In this document: positions 36,173-45,798 of the stretch, piece by piece
How positions within the stretch are numbered: the stretch's first letter is position 1
Layout of the letters: each line of letters opens with the position of its first letter
Origin: Lysinibacillus sp. FSL M8-0337
GTDB lineage: Bacteria > Bacillota > Bacilli > Bacillales_A > Planococcaceae
Assembly: GCF_038593855.1 (NCBI RefSeq)
Contig: NZ_CP151996.1
Span: 868,001-932,000 of the forward strand
Reading direction: 5' to 3'
Length of the DNA stretch: 64,000 bases
Made by a program: the position numbers and the translations under genes
Notes under the pieces: generated by a model
The model's input: the letters and a program-made list of their open reading frames with translations, nothing else
Databases searched by the model: none
What the model was told of the DNA's origin: nothing

Positions 36173-36445
36173 ATGAACGAACGACAAGGGCTAATCGTTT
36201 ACGTCCATCAATTAAAACATGCGAAATCACTTCGAAAATATGGTCATGTTCATTACATTTCTCGTAAGCAAAAGTATGTAGTACTGTATTGCGATCGAGA
36301 GGACATTGAAATGATGACAATAAAATTACAACGCCTTCCATTTGTGAAAGACGTTGTGGAATCTTATCGTCCCTTCGTTAAAACTGAGTTCGAAAATGCA
36401 AAGCCGGATAAAGCGAAGGAATACGACTATAAAACGGGCCTATAA
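36173..36445 (+). CDS. ylbG: YlbG (UPF0298/DUF2129)
   Basis: The 90-residue basic protein has the family core [20 protein letters not shown], followed by [18 protein letters not shown] and a [14 protein letters not shown] segment. It matches B. subtilis YlbG in length and is always linked to ylbF/rsmD in Bacillales. The function is unknown. GAGGGA lies upstream of this ATG. The gene ends two bases before the converging gene that follows. Confidence 0.88.
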   Translation: MNERQGLIVYVHQLKHAKSLRKYGHVHYISRKQKYVVLYCDREDIEMMTIKLQRLPFVKDVVESYRPFVKTEFENAKPDKAKEYDYKTGL

Positions 36446-36447
36446 CA

Positions 36448-36837
36448 TTAATTTAATGCTGGGATATAGTGATGTAGTCTCATTATTCCAATTAAGTATT
36501 GATAAAATAGTTTTGGCTCCGAAAATATAGATGAGTGCTTTATTTCTACAACAACCGCTTTTCGACCCAGTTGTTCAATACTTTCTTCGAACATGATTTG
36601 ACGCTTTGAAGGCTTGTCCTCTTGAAATGGGATCCCTTCGCGACAAATATAAATCGGCATGAATTTACTTTCTCCGACTGGTTTTAAAGCAATAGCTAAA
36701 GAAGCAACCTGTTTATCTTCTTTTGTAGACGTTAGTATAAAGGCTTGGTGAAAGCGACCTTGATTCGTTTTAATAATTTCAAGTAGTTCATAAACATCGC
36801 CATAGCCTTCTCCTAATTCTATAAATTGTTGTGGCAT
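36448..36837 (-). CDS. Conserved hypothetical protein (DUF7147-like)
   Basis: The 129-residue soluble protein begins QQFIELGEGYGDVYELLEI, contains ILTSTKEDKQVASLAIALKP and ends with YQYLIGIMRLHHYIPALN. I believe this belongs to a small Bacillales family found next to ylbG (sometimes wrongly called methylthioribose kinase). No catalytic motif is visible. AAGGATGTG lies eight bases before the ATG. It is divergent from the next gene by 56 bases and converges on ylbG with a two-base gap. Confidence 0.65.
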   Translation of the reverse strand: MPQQFIELGEGYGDVYELLEIIKTNQGRFHQAFILTSTKEDKQVASLAIALKPVGESKFMPIYICREGIPFQEDKPSKRQIMFEESIEQLGRKAVVVEIKHSSIFSEPKLFYQYLIGIMRLHHYIPALN

Positions 36838-36893
36838 TTATATTGCACATCCTTTCCAATACACATAGTATCATGCTGCGGGAGGTCAAGCAC

Positions 36894-38318
36894 ATGAAAT
36901 TTGCAATGAGTTTCTTTACAATTTTAGTATTAGTCGTTACAGGTGTGTTGTTTTTCCAATATCAAGCATATTCTTCTGATTTAGAATCAGGAAACGGTGG
37001 TCCATTCCACTATTCTCAAGAAATTGAGATTGTGTATCGTGAAAATAGTCTTGATATTCGTCATCATTTTAAAAATTTACCAAATCAAAAGGTGAAAATA
37101 AAATGGCCGGACGATGCAACAAACCCAACATGTTTTATCGAGAATGAAAATAGTTGTAAACGGTTATCAGAGGAAGCATCTTATTTTGCTAAAGGCGAAA
37201 CAAAATCACAATCTGTTTCATACATAATCCCTATTGAGGGCGGACTGAAAGACAAAATGCTTCTTCAAAATGTATTTGCCACTTTATCGAATGGAGAAGT
37301 ATCTTATTCTGTCATTCATATTTCAACAGATAGTAAAACTGTTGGTCAGTGGATTACAGGTTTACCTTTAGTAGGTCAGCAACAATTATCACTTGTTAAC
37401 TATACGATGTTTAGTGGAAACGGTGCAGTTAGTGATATTTATTGGCAGGCTGGTAATTTAAAGGCACAAGAACAGACGCCTGTTTTAACAATTTATGCAC
37501 AGCAGGCTATTTCAAACGATTTCTTAAAATCACTTGAAAATATAAAGTTTTTAAATGATGAGCATATAGCGATTATTCAAGAGAAAAATCCTGTTGCCCA
37601 ACATGATGAACGTTTATTATTTTTACCGACGCTAACACCTCAAGCGGTGGAGCAGGAAGTGATTCTTTCGCAAATTCAATCGCAATATACATTTGAAAAT
37701 TCACCGGCATGGTTGGCTGAAGTTGTGGCATCCTATTTAGTGAAGGATTCAATTGGCTCAGATAAGTCAAAGGCAATTGTGAAGACATTAAAAGAGTACA
37801 TGACATCAGAACAACAGGTAGCATGGAAAGATGCGATGCACAATCTTGGACAAGAGCCGATATCGCCAGTTTCAATGGACAAGCTATTATCAACAGTATT
37901 GAATGCAAAAACTTCGTATTTCCAACTGAATGCAAGCCAAGAAAATGGTACGTATCCATTATTATTGGAAGATGAGCGTAGTATTTATGTAGATGGCACA
38001 ATTAAAAAAGATGTTCATGTTATTTTATATGAAGGTCAAGTATTATACAGTGCTGATACATTGCTACCATACCTAGGTTATACAGCTAGTGAAGGGAAAA
38101 ACGGCTATTATGTGAATAGTGATAATCGAACATTCCGTTTCCCAAAAGAATCTGGATTTTACGTGTTCAATCAACGTAGATATTCCACAATCTCTGATCC
38201 AATTATAAAAATTGTGGATCATTATTATGTAGAAGAAGCTTGGTTACAACGTCTATTTTTAGTAGAACTACAAAAAAGTGATGGTCGTATTCAAGTGTTA
38301 ACACAAGAACAAGAATAA
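36894..38318 (+). CDS. Membrane-anchored protein with degenerate gluzincin-like and stalk-like domains
   Basis: The 474-residue protein has one N-terminal helix (about 4-22) and is otherwise extracellular. The middle (about 260-290) reads PAWLAEVVASYLV, like the PxWLxEGxAxY motif that follows HExxH in gluzincin peptidases. The zinc motif itself is not there (QEVILSQ lies in its place). The last 110 residues (SIYVDGTIKKDVHVILYEGQ, then TLLPYLGY) resemble copper-amine-oxidase-like stalk domains. The function is unknown. GGGAGGT lies before the ATG at 36894. The gene is between ylbG and rsmD. Confidence 0.7.
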   Translation: MKFAMSFFTILVLVVTGVLFFQYQAYSSDLESGNGGPFHYSQEIEIVYRENSLDIRHHFKNLPNQKVKIKWPDDATNPTCFIENENSCKRLSEEASYFAKGETKSQSVSYIIPIEGGLKDKMLLQNVFATLSNGEVSYSVIHISTDSKTVGQWITGLPLVGQQQLSLVNYTMFSGNGAVSDIYWQAGNLKAQEQTPVLTIYAQQAISNDFLKSLENIKFLNDEHIAIIQEKNPVAQHDERLLFLPTLTPQAVEQEVILSQIQSQYTFENSPAWLAEVVASYLVKDSIGSDKSKAIVKTLKEYMTSEQQVAWKDAMHNLGQEPISPVSMDKLLSTVLNAKTSYFQLNASQENGTYPLLLEDERSIYVDGTIKKDVHVILYEGQVLYSADTLLPYLGYTASEGKNGYYVNSDNRTFRFPKESGFYVFNQRRYSTISDPIIKIVDHYYVEEAWLQRLFLVELQKSDGRIQVLTQEQE

Positions 38319-38320
38319 TT

Positions 38321-38352
38321 TTTTGCAGCGGAGGATGTCTTTCGCTGCAAAA
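38321..38352 (+). terminator. Possible terminator hairpin before rsmD
   Basis: TTTTGCAGCG pairs perfectly with CGCTGCAAAA across a 12-base loop. No long T run follows, so termination would be weak. Confidence 0.4.
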
Positions 38353-38393
38353 ATGCTTTCTATATGTAGCAGAAAGTACGGTGAATTACATCT

Positions 38394-39450
<1,057 letters not shown>

Positions 39451-39455
39451 TCTGT

Positions 39456-39506
39456 AGACTATAGACGGACTTGAAGAAAATCGAGTCCAGTCTATAGTCT
39501 TTTTTA
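39456..39506 (+). terminator. Rho-independent terminator after coaD
   Basis: AGACTATAGACGGACT pairs with AGTCCAGTCTATAGTCT (minor bulge) and is followed by T residues. Confidence 0.88.
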
Positions 39507-39566
39507 TATACAACCATTTTACGCGGCTTAAGCAAGGAAAATTCAGAATTGTTTGGGTGACTGGCA

Positions 39567-40466
39567 CTATAGTAAGAAAAAAGCAGCATAAATTGTTGGC
39601 ACAATGATTATGCTAAGAAGGCGAAATTTGATGTAAGGTCTGACAGAAAGCTTGGCTGATTTTGCAATAACAAAAATTTGTAAATGAATACTTATGCTTT
39701 GCATCGTTAACATTATGACAACGAGTAATGATAAATACGGGAAATCAGAAAACTCAGTAACCGTCATTTTTAATCCGTTTGTTACTTCAAGAATTGCTGC
39801 AATAGCAAGCTCAACTGTTTGTGGAATAGCAGGTAACATTTTATCTAATCCTTGTTGTAATATAGTTTGAATGGTTGTGAAAAAAATGATGGTTGTGCCA
39901 ACTAATAGAATGGTTGGTGCCGTTTCTTTTATGCTCTCTGAAAATGGGGCTGTATATAAGACGGTATTGTGTACAGAAATGGTAGGAGGGTCGGTTTTAC
40001 GAAATAAAAAATAACCAACTACTAAGCAACAAATATTAAAACTATGTAGTAAACATAAAAACAGCCAACCAAACGTATTACTGTTTAATAAATCAAGGCT
40101 GACAAAACCTAGTACGAAAAGAGGGCTTGGGGCATGACAAACGGCAAGTAAAAAGTTCGCCTCTTTTAGGTGTAATTGACCACTATTTTTTAAATATACA
40201 ATTGTTGTGGCTCCTGTCGGGTATCCACCAAGTGCGCTAATAAGATAGGCTTGTACGTATAGAGAAATTCGTTTTGTTTTTGCACGCATAGGAGCGGTTA
40301 AACGAAGTAACCATTGCGTTAAAATAAGATAAGGCAATAAATAAGGGAATAACGCCTCCATAAAAAGATTTAATCCTAAATCGGTACCACTATGAGCAGT
40401 TTGTGGGAACAACAAGAGTAATAGGATAAGAAGTATGCAGAGCGCTATTTGAATTGTCGCAAACAT
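39567..40466 (-). CDS. ylbJ: Sporulation integral membrane protein YlbJ
   Basis: The protein (about 299 residues) has roughly eight helices and two nucleoside-transporter gate-like regions. LFPYLLPYLILTQWLLRL, ISALGGYPTGATTIVYL and CHAPSPLFVLGFV fit YlbJ. In B. subtilis ylbJ is expressed in the mother cell under sigma-E and supports cortex or dipicolinate-related development. I chose the ATG at 40466 with a weak GAGATGA site; an ATG at 40544 lacks any site. It is convergent with coaD and divergent from ylbL, as in Bacillus. Confidence 0.85.
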   Translation of the reverse strand: MFATIQIALCILLILLLLLFPQTAHSGTDLGLNLFMEALFPYLLPYLILTQWLLRLTAPMRAKTKRISLYVQAYLISALGGYPTGATTIVYLKNSGQLHLKEANFLLAVCHAPSPLFVLGFVSLDLLNSNTFGWLFLCLLHSFNICCLVVGYFLFRKTDPPTISVHNTVLYTAPFSESIKETAPTILLVGTTIIFFTTIQTILQQGLDKMLPAIPQTVELAIAAILEVTNGLKMTVTEFSDFPYLSLLVVIMLTMQSISIHLQIFVIAKSAKLSVRPYIKFRLLSIIIVPTIYAAFFLL

Positions 40467-40585
40467 GATATCATCTCGTTTCAACTTTTTGTCATTCACA
40501 TAGGCAAATGCTAAAATCAATATATGTAAAAAAGGCAAAAACATGAACTAATAGTTTTGCGTGCGTCTTAGGAGGTGTCCATTCA

Positions 40586-41632
40586 ATGAAGAAAAAAATT
40601 GGTCTTTATGCAGTGTTTTTAGTCGCGCTTTGTTTTGTTATGTTATACCGACTAGACGCTTATATTATGAAGCCTGGAAGTGCATACGATGTTAGTAAAT
40701 TTGTCACTGTCGCCAATAATCATGCTGATGAGGCAGGTTCGATGAGTTTAATGACAGTTGCTATGCAACAAGCTACACCGTTTTCGTATCTCTGGGCGAA
40801 AACACAAAAATATGAAAAAATAATGGATATTAAACAAGTAAGAAATCCATTAGAGGATGACGAGGAATATAATGTTCGTCAACTGAAATTAATGTCAGAT
40901 TCTCAATTCAATGCAAAATATGTAGCTTTTCAAAGAGCGGGCTTAGAGGCGAAAATACACTTCAATGGTGTATTTGTATTAAATGTGTTAGATGGTGGCG
41001 CTTCAGATGGATTTTTAAAAGCTGGGGATGAAATAACGAAAGTGGATGGTACAGAAATTACGAATCAACAAATGCTTGTGGAGCTTTTGTCCAAAAAACA
41101 ACTCGGCGATCAAGTGACGATTCAGTTTTTACGCGATAAAAAGGAACAACAAGAAACGATAGCCTTGAAAGAAATTCCCCAAGCAGAGGAAAAGCGAGCT
41201 GGGTTAGGGATTACTTATGCAGAGAGTAAATCAATTGAAACTAATCCAAGTGTTACGATGAAAACCGAAGATATTGGTGGGCCTTCAGCGGGGCTTATGT
41301 TTACACTAGAAATATTAAATCAATTATTAGATGAGGATTTAACAAAAGGCTATGCTGTTGCTGGAACTGGTGAAATGTTAATCGATGGTTCTGTTGGGCG
41401 TATTGGTGGTATTGACTACAAAATTATTGCAGCCGATCGTGACGGTATGGAAATATTTTTTGCACCAGATGATGAAATTTCACCTGAGATGAAAGCGAAA
41501 TATCCTGAGTTAGAATCAAACTATGCGACGGCTGTCAAAACGGCTAAAGAAATTGGGACGAAAATGAAAATTGTCCCTGTGAAAACAGTCGATGATGCGA
41601 TTGCCTATTTAAAACAGCTAGCACCAAAATAA
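40586..41632 (+). CDS. ylbL: PDZ-Lon serine protease YlbL (SepM family)
   Basis: The 348-residue protein has an N-terminal signal anchor (residues 5-22). A PDZ domain lies about 125-195 (VLDGGASDGFLKAGDEI). The Lon-type proteolytic domain follows, with catalytic Ser in GGPSAGLMF and Lys in RIGGIDYK. In streptococci the SepM relative processes a competence pheromone; B. subtilis YlbL takes part in DNA-damage recovery by degrading YneA. GGAGGTG precedes the ATG. A terminator follows. Confidence 0.93.
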   Translation: MKKKIGLYAVFLVALCFVMLYRLDAYIMKPGSAYDVSKFVTVANNHADEAGSMSLMTVAMQQATPFSYLWAKTQKYEKIMDIKQVRNPLEDDEEYNVRQLKLMSDSQFNAKYVAFQRAGLEAKIHFNGVFVLNVLDGGASDGFLKAGDEITKVDGTEITNQQMLVELLSKKQLGDQVTIQFLRDKKEQQETIALKEIPQAEEKRAGLGITYAESKSIETNPSVTMKTEDIGGPSAGLMFTLEILNQLLDEDLTKGYAVAGTGEMLIDGSVGRIGGIDYKIIAADRDGMEIFFAPDDEISPEMKAKYPELESNYATAVKTAKEIGTKMKIVPVKTVDDAIAYLKQLAPK

Positions 41633-41657
41633 TGCGATATTTTAACTGGTCAAACTG

Positions 41658-41697
41658 AAAAAGTGTTAGATTGCTGACAATCAATCTAACACTTTTT
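41658..41697 (+). terminator. Rho-independent terminator after ylbL
   Basis: AAAAGTGTTAGATTG pairs with CAATCTAACACTTTT-like sequence around a short loop; T residues follow. Confidence 0.85.
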
Positions 41698-41724
41698 ACT
41701 GTGCTGTCGTTACGTCTTAATTAT

Positions 41725-41760
41725 GTGCTGTCCCCGCAGAAGTCTTTGTCTGAAGCTATC
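41725..41760 (-). repeat. Fragment of the dispersed intergenic repeat, opposite orientation
   Basis: GTGCTGTCCCCGCAGAAGT matches the reverse complement of the repeat at 33715 (GTGCTGTGCCTGCAGGAGT) at 15 of 19 positions. Downstream similarity fades. It lies between the convergent ylbL and tmcAL genes. Confidence 0.45.
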
Positions 41761-41888
41761 CTGCAACTAGAGCGTTGGATATAAGTGCTTTAGCATAATA
41801 ATGAGATAGGCCCCCTCCCTTAGAAGGAGTTTAAAGCGTCCACTCGCAACGGTAGTAGCCATCTATTTTATTGAGTTAGGTCGTGTCG

Positions 41889-43100
41889 TTAAAATCGAAT
41901 CGGCGGCATTTGATAATCTTTTGGCAATGTAGCTTGCTGTGCGCCTAGTTCTATACTAGAACTATAAACTTCAGCAGCATGTATATCTACTGCAAGCATC
42001 GCATCATTCGTAGAGGCAACTCGGCTTATTAAAGGCAATGTAAAGTCCTTTTTATGTACGCCTAAGTATGCTTGCCCTTTTGTACTCATACCAAGTAAGC
42101 GAATCGTAGAAGGGGCTTGAAAGCTTTTTAGTTGCTCTTTTGTAAAACCGGTATAAATATGTGTTAGCATGCGTTGTAGACGTGTCCATGTATAGCGTTT
42201 AGATTTAATTTTCTCCATAAAACTACTAAAGGAGTTGCTTGTTTTAGCTGCTTTTAGTAGCGCATGTTCAATACCTTCTGTAACTTCTGCATAGCGTGTT
42301 AACTCGCTTGCACTGTGTCTTATAAGGGTAAACTGTAAGAGCGGCCAAAAAGCCTCCCAACTAGCGAATTTCTTGTATTGTAAAATCCAATCTTGTAAAT
42401 AATGAAAGGATGCATCCGGCAGTACTTCTTGCACACTTTGTAAAGATCCTGTCGAAGCGAGCGCTTTGCGAATTCCGGTTGCGCTTGCTATCGATGCCCC
42501 TTCCTGTAGTGCATCGTGATATCCTGCTGCTATACGAGGAATGGTTAAAGGTTTTATGGGGCTCCCTAACATCATAGCTGCTTCAATATAATGGAATCCT
42601 AGTATGTTGTTCGGTTGTGCTAAATCAATGTATGGTGCAGGGAACTTTTGAGAAAGCTGTTCATAGGCGTAATGTAAGCTTTTAGGATAGCTAACACCTG
42701 TTTGCACACTTTCTTTAATAAGCGAGTCGTATTCAGTACGGTGTTGCGAAATTAACTGATAGGTGTTCAAAAAGGGCTGAATGGAACCATCTTCACTACC
42801 AAAGGCAAATGCCTCACAGCGGATTGCCGACAATAATGAAATCGCCCCCTTTGCGAAATCAGTTGCAGGTGCGGTACTATAGACATACGGTAGCTCAATA
42901 ACAATATCCACACCGCTAGCGAGTGCCATTTTTGTACGTGTCCATTTATCTACCATGGCAGGTTCACCACGCTGCAAAAATGTCCCGCTCATCACAGCGA
43001 TTGCTATATCCGCTTGCGCTACTTTTTTTGCCTGTTCCAAATGATAAGCATGTCCATTATGAAAAGGATTGTATTCAACAACAATGCCGACTGCTTTCAC
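41889..43100 (-). CDS. tmcAL: tRNA(Met) cytidine acetate ligase TmcAL (YlbM)
   Basis: The 403-residue protein has an N-terminal nucleotidyltransferase motif, EYNPFHNGHAYHL, followed by MSGTFLQRGEPAMVDKW, IELPYVYSTAPATDFAKGA and FGSEDGSI. TmcAL uses acetate and ATP to form ac4C at the wobble position of elongator tRNA-Met in Bacillales, replacing acetyl-CoA-dependent TmcA. The start is GTG with AAAGGGGG upstream. It is divergent from ylbN, as in B. subtilis. Confidence 0.94.
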   Translation of the reverse strand: MKAVGIVVEYNPFHNGHAYHLEQAKKVAQADIAIAVMSGTFLQRGEPAMVDKWTRTKMALASGVDIVIELPYVYSTAPATDFAKGAISLLSAIRCEAFAFGSEDGSIQPFLNTYQLISQHRTEYDSLIKESVQTGVSYPKSLHYAYEQLSQKFPAPYIDLAQPNNILGFHYIEAAMMLGSPIKPLTIPRIAAGYHDALQEGASIASATGIRKALASTGSLQSVQEVLPDASFHYLQDWILQYKKFASWEAFWPLLQFTLIRHSASELTRYAEVTEGIEHALLKAAKTSNSFSSFMEKIKSKRYTWTRLQRMLTHIYTGFTKEQLKSFQAPSTIRLLGMSTKGQAYLGVHKKDFTLPLISRVASTNDAMLAVDIHAAEVYSSSIELGAQQATLPKDYQMPPIRF

Positions 43101-43355
43101 ATGTAAAACCCCCTTTATGTTTATTTTTCGCTTCTTGATTTTGACCAGTCAAGATGCTACAAATAGTGTTACAGTGCCTCTATCTGAAATTTTGCTTATA
43201 ACTACTGATGATTCAATGTTGGTTAGGCAAGAGGCTAAATACAAATTAGATGTACTTAATTATAGGTGGGTTTTCGAGTGGTGACAAGAAATTATCTTGA
43301 CATCTATTTTTACACATTATATAATCAACAGTGTTGTCTCGAGGTGATTAAACGA

Positions 43356-43889
43356 ATGAAATGGTCAATTCATCAATTATCTAAATACCGTCAAGACGGA
43401 ATGCCGATCGATACCTATGTCCAATTGGATGAGGTGATGGAGCGAAACCAGGATATTCGAGCAATTTCGCCCGTTCATGTAAAAGGGCTATGTACATTCG
43501 GTGCATCGCAAATGACTTGTCAGCTAACTGTGACAGCAACGTTAACACTACCTTGTGCTCGCACTTGGGAAGATGTTGAGTTTCCTATCGAAGTTGAGAC
43601 AGTTGAAATATTCAGCTGGATTGACGAGGAAAAAAGAGGGGAAGATGACGGTGATATTCACTATATTGATGGTGAAGTAATCGACATGAAGCCAGTGATT
43701 GAGGAGCTAGTGCTTCTTGAGGTACCATTGCAAGTATTCAAAGAGAATACCGAAGGACAAGTGCAAGGTGGTAAAAATTGGTCTTACGCAACAGATGAAG
43801 ACGTGGCGCTTCACAAAAAAACTGACGAACCAAAAGTGGATCCAAGACTAGCTGCTTTAGCTAAGTATTTTGATCAAACAGACGAATAG
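43356..43889 (+). CDS. ylbN: DUF177 protein YlbN (YceD family)
   Basis: The 177-residue protein has MKWSIHQLSKYRQDGMPID, the conserved VTATLTLPCARTWEDVE with a cysteine, an acidic middle, and EELVLLEVPLQVF, then ends near DPRLAALAKYFD. DUF177 proteins are linked to rpmF everywhere and are thought to act in 23S rRNA or 50S maturation. The ATG at 43356 follows GAGGTGA; the reading frame extends further up without a ribosome site. rpmF starts 24 bases downstream. Confidence 0.9.
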   Translation: MKWSIHQLSKYRQDGMPIDTYVQLDEVMERNQDIRAISPVHVKGLCTFGASQMTCQLTVTATLTLPCARTWEDVEFPIEVETVEIFSWIDEEKRGEDDGDIHYIDGEVIDMKPVIEELVLLEVPLQVFKENTEGQVQGGKNWSYATDEDVALHKKTDEPKVDPRLAALAKYFDQTDE

Positions 43890-43913
43890 ACGATCTGTAA
43901 GGAGGTGCCATCA

Positions 43914-44087
43914 ATGGCTGTACCATTTAGAAGAACTTCTAAAACTGCAAAAAGAAAGCGTCGTACGCATTTCAAACTATCTGTACCTGGTATGGTAGCT
44001 TGCCCAAACTGTGGTGAAGCAAAATTATCACACCGTGTTTGCAAAGCTTGCGGACAATACAAAGGTAAAGAAGTAGTAAGCAAATAA
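43914..44087 (+). CDS. rpmF: 50S ribosomal protein L32
   Basis: The 57-residue basic protein has [20 protein letters not shown] and a zinc-ribbon with two CxxC pairs (CPNC and CKAC). It is the zinc-binding form of L32. The start at 43914 follows AAGGAGGTG, a perfect ribosome site. A strong terminator follows, so ylbN-rpmF form a two-gene operon. Confidence 0.97.
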   Translation: MAVPFRRTSKTAKRKRRTHFKLSVPGMVACPNCGEAKLSHRVCKACGQYKGKEVVSK

Positions 44088-44105
44088 TACAGTGTTTGCT
44101 CACTT

Positions 44106-44148
44106 AAAAGGCTAGTAAAGAGACCATGGCTCTTTACTAGCCTTTTTG
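44106..44148 (+). terminator. Rho-independent terminator after rpmF
   Basis: AAAAGGCTAGTAAAGAG pairs perfectly with CTCTTTACTAGCCTTTT around a seven-base loop. Confidence 0.92.
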
Positions 44149-44367
44149 TTTGCTTGAAATAACAGAATTTTTCATAAATATTTTAAATTTATATAGTGCT
44201 ATAACAATAGTGTGATACAATTTATTTAGCTTGCTTCAGTGAGGTTTCGAACTATTGCTGAATAAGTGATAAGGTTTTAGCGGATGTTGTGCATTTTCGG
44301 AGGGGGCTTTTCAAGTAGACTCCGATTAAGCCGACGCATAATTGATGGGGACAAAGGGGGAACTATA

Positions 44368-45135
44368 GTGGCTTATAGTATTGATAATCAAGATGGGATC
44401 ATGACATTTACCATAAACCGTGAAGAAAAGCGTAATGCTGTGAATGATGAGGTAATGAATGGTCTTCGAGAAGTAATTACATATATACAAAATCATGACG
44501 ATGTGCGTTTTTTAGTCGTGACAGGAGCGGGGGAAAAATCTTTTTGTTCAGGAGGGGATTTATCGGAGTTTCATGCTCTTGAAACAGAAGATGAAGCCTT
44601 TGGGATGTTAAGTAAGATGGGAGAAATATTATATGATCTTGCTACATTACCAGTACCGACGATAGCGCTAATTAATGGCACTGCTGTAGGCGGTGGGTGT
44701 GAGATTGCCACTGCTTGTGATTTTCGTTTAGTGGCTAGTCATGCTAAATGTGGCTTTATTCAAGGGACATTAGCAATTACAAGTGGCTGGGGTGGTGGAA
44801 CCTACTTATTTGAACGAGGTTTACGCCATGACCGCGCAATGAAGATGCTAGTGGATGCAAAGCCATATCCGGCTGACTTACTATATGAGATTGGTTGGGC
44901 AATGCGTGTATTTGAAGGATCGAAGGAACTTGCTTTGAATGAGTTTATTGAACATATGCGCAAAATCCATCCTGCTGTGCACAAAGCGTATAAAGAAATT
45001 GAACTTCGTAAATGGCGAGAGCGTAATATGTATGAGCGTGTTATGGAGGAAGTTCGCACATGTGCAAAATTATGGGAAAGTGAAGCGCATCACGAGGCAG
45101 TTAATAATTTTCTAACAAAAAAGAACAGTAAGTAG
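44368..45135 (+). CDS. Enoyl-CoA hydratase/isomerase family protein
   Basis: The 255-residue crotonase-fold protein has NREEKRNAVNDEVM, the oxyanion-hole segment GEKSFCSGGDLSEF, and LINGTAVGGGCEIATACDFR. The first catalytic Glu position of classical hydratases (in GCEIA) is kept. FIQGTLAITSGWGGGTYL carries G/W where many hydratases have a second Glu, so the reaction may be something other than hydration (an isomerase or hydrolase). I chose the GTG at 44368, seven bases after AAAGGGGG. A terminator follows. Confidence 0.85.
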   Translation: MAYSIDNQDGIMTFTINREEKRNAVNDEVMNGLREVITYIQNHDDVRFLVVTGAGEKSFCSGGDLSEFHALETEDEAFGMLSKMGEILYDLATLPVPTIALINGTAVGGGCEIATACDFRLVASHAKCGFIQGTLAITSGWGGGTYLFERGLRHDRAMKMLVDAKPYPADLLYEIGWAMRVFEGSKELALNEFIEHMRKIHPAVHKAYKEIELRKWRERNMYERVMEEVRTCAKLWESEAHHEAVNNFLTKKNSK

Positions 45136-45143
45136 TGTATAGT

Positions 45144-45181
45144 GGCAGTGATTAGCTCGAAACATAATCACTGTCTTTTTT
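45144..45181 (+). terminator. Rho-independent terminator after the enoyl-CoA hydratase gene
   Basis: GGCAGTGATTA pairs with TAATCACTGTC (one G-U pair), then six T residues. Confidence 0.85.
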
Positions 45182-45190
45182 CGTCCTGTG

Positions 45191-45219
45191 ATTCTATTTT
45201 GCCTGATAACGCATATAGT
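45191..45219 (+). promoter_or_regulatory. Candidate sigma-E promoter for the RsfA/GerR-like gene
   Basis: CATATAGT at 45212-45219 fits the sigma-E -10 CATACAnT at seven positions, with a TTCTATT-like -35 about 13-14 bases upstream. The B. subtilis homologue gerR (ylbO) is sigma-E-dependent. The extended CATATAGTA would also satisfy sigma-K. Confidence 0.5.
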
Positions 45220-45245
45220 AGTAAAAAATGTGAGGGTGATAGATT

Positions 45246-45623
45246 ATGGAACTGAAAAAAAGAAAAGATCAATGGACGAAGGAAGACGATGAAAGATTAG
45301 CAGAAATTGTCTTGCATAATGTGCAAAACGGTAAAACGCAGTTAGAGGCATTTGAAATGGCTGCTAATGAGCTAGGACGTACAAAACAAGCATGTGGTTT
45401 TCGTTGGAATAAAACATTACGTGGGCAATATAGTCAATCGCTTTTAGCTGTTCGCAATCAACCTCAACAATCTATGCGAAGCCATTTGAAATTAGCGTTA
45501 ACGAGTTTTGATGAATTAACGGAAGCCTATCAAAATCTTGAAATTAAACATCGTGAATTACAAAATGAGCATGAAAAGCTAGTGAAATGGTTACAGCAAG
45601 GTTATTCGTTAATGAAAGATTAA
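45246..45623 (+). CDS. RsfA/GerR-family sporulation transcription regulator, short form
   Basis: The protein has 125 residues with an N-terminal Myb/SANT-like DNA-binding domain (DQWTKEDDERLAEIVLHNVQ, ELGRTKQACGFRWNKTLRG). A coiled-coil C-terminus follows (ENLEIKHRELQNEHEKL type pattern). This is the family of prespore RsfA and mother-cell GerR (YlbO). The position before panE fits ylbO. The B. subtilis members are longer, so this one is trimmed. GAGGGTGA lies before the ATG. Regulation by sigma-E is suggested by the upstream promoter-like site. Confidence 0.8.
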   Translation: MELKKRKDQWTKEDDERLAEIVLHNVQNGKTQLEAFEMAANELGRTKQACGFRWNKTLRGQYSQSLLAVRNQPQQSMRSHLKLALTSFDELTEAYQNLEIKHRELQNEHEKLVKWLQQGYSLMKD

Positions 45624-45638
45624 CATTTTGGAGGAAAA

Positions 45639-45734
45639 ATGCCTATTAGTAGAGATGGCGTTCATTTTCAGATGAGCGACAGTGCTTATAAGGAAATGAA
45701 GCTAAAGAAATCAAGGTGTAATCGCAAATGTTGA
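45639..45734 (+). CDS. Candidate small ORF (31 codons) with strong ribosome site
   Basis: An ATG four bases after TTTGGAGG opens a 31-codon frame, MPISRDGVHFQMSDSAYKEM and then a Lys/Cys-rich tail. I recognise no homologue. It follows the GerR-like gene by 15 bases without a terminator, so it would share its transcript. It may be chance; it is not the ylbP acetyltransferase found here in B. subtilis. Confidence 0.3.
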   Translation: MPISRDGVHFQMSDSAYKEMKLKKSRCNRKC

Positions 45735-45798
45735 CTATATGTTTACCTTCATTGTATGAAAACAACCATTATTGTATCGTAATTGCCAACCAATCTTG

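Noticed and set aside
40467..40530. Possible sigma-E promoter for ylbJ (ATATATT on the minus strand)
   Set aside because: The -35-like heptamer is good but no acceptable CATACAnT-like -10 occurs at 14-15 bases, so I did not list it although the B. subtilis gene is sigma-E-dependent.
44284..44367. Longer N-terminus for the enoyl-CoA hydratase from an ATG at 44284
   Set aside because: That ATG has no ribosome site, the extra residues do not fit the crotonase fold, and a GTG with AAAGGGGG lies downstream.
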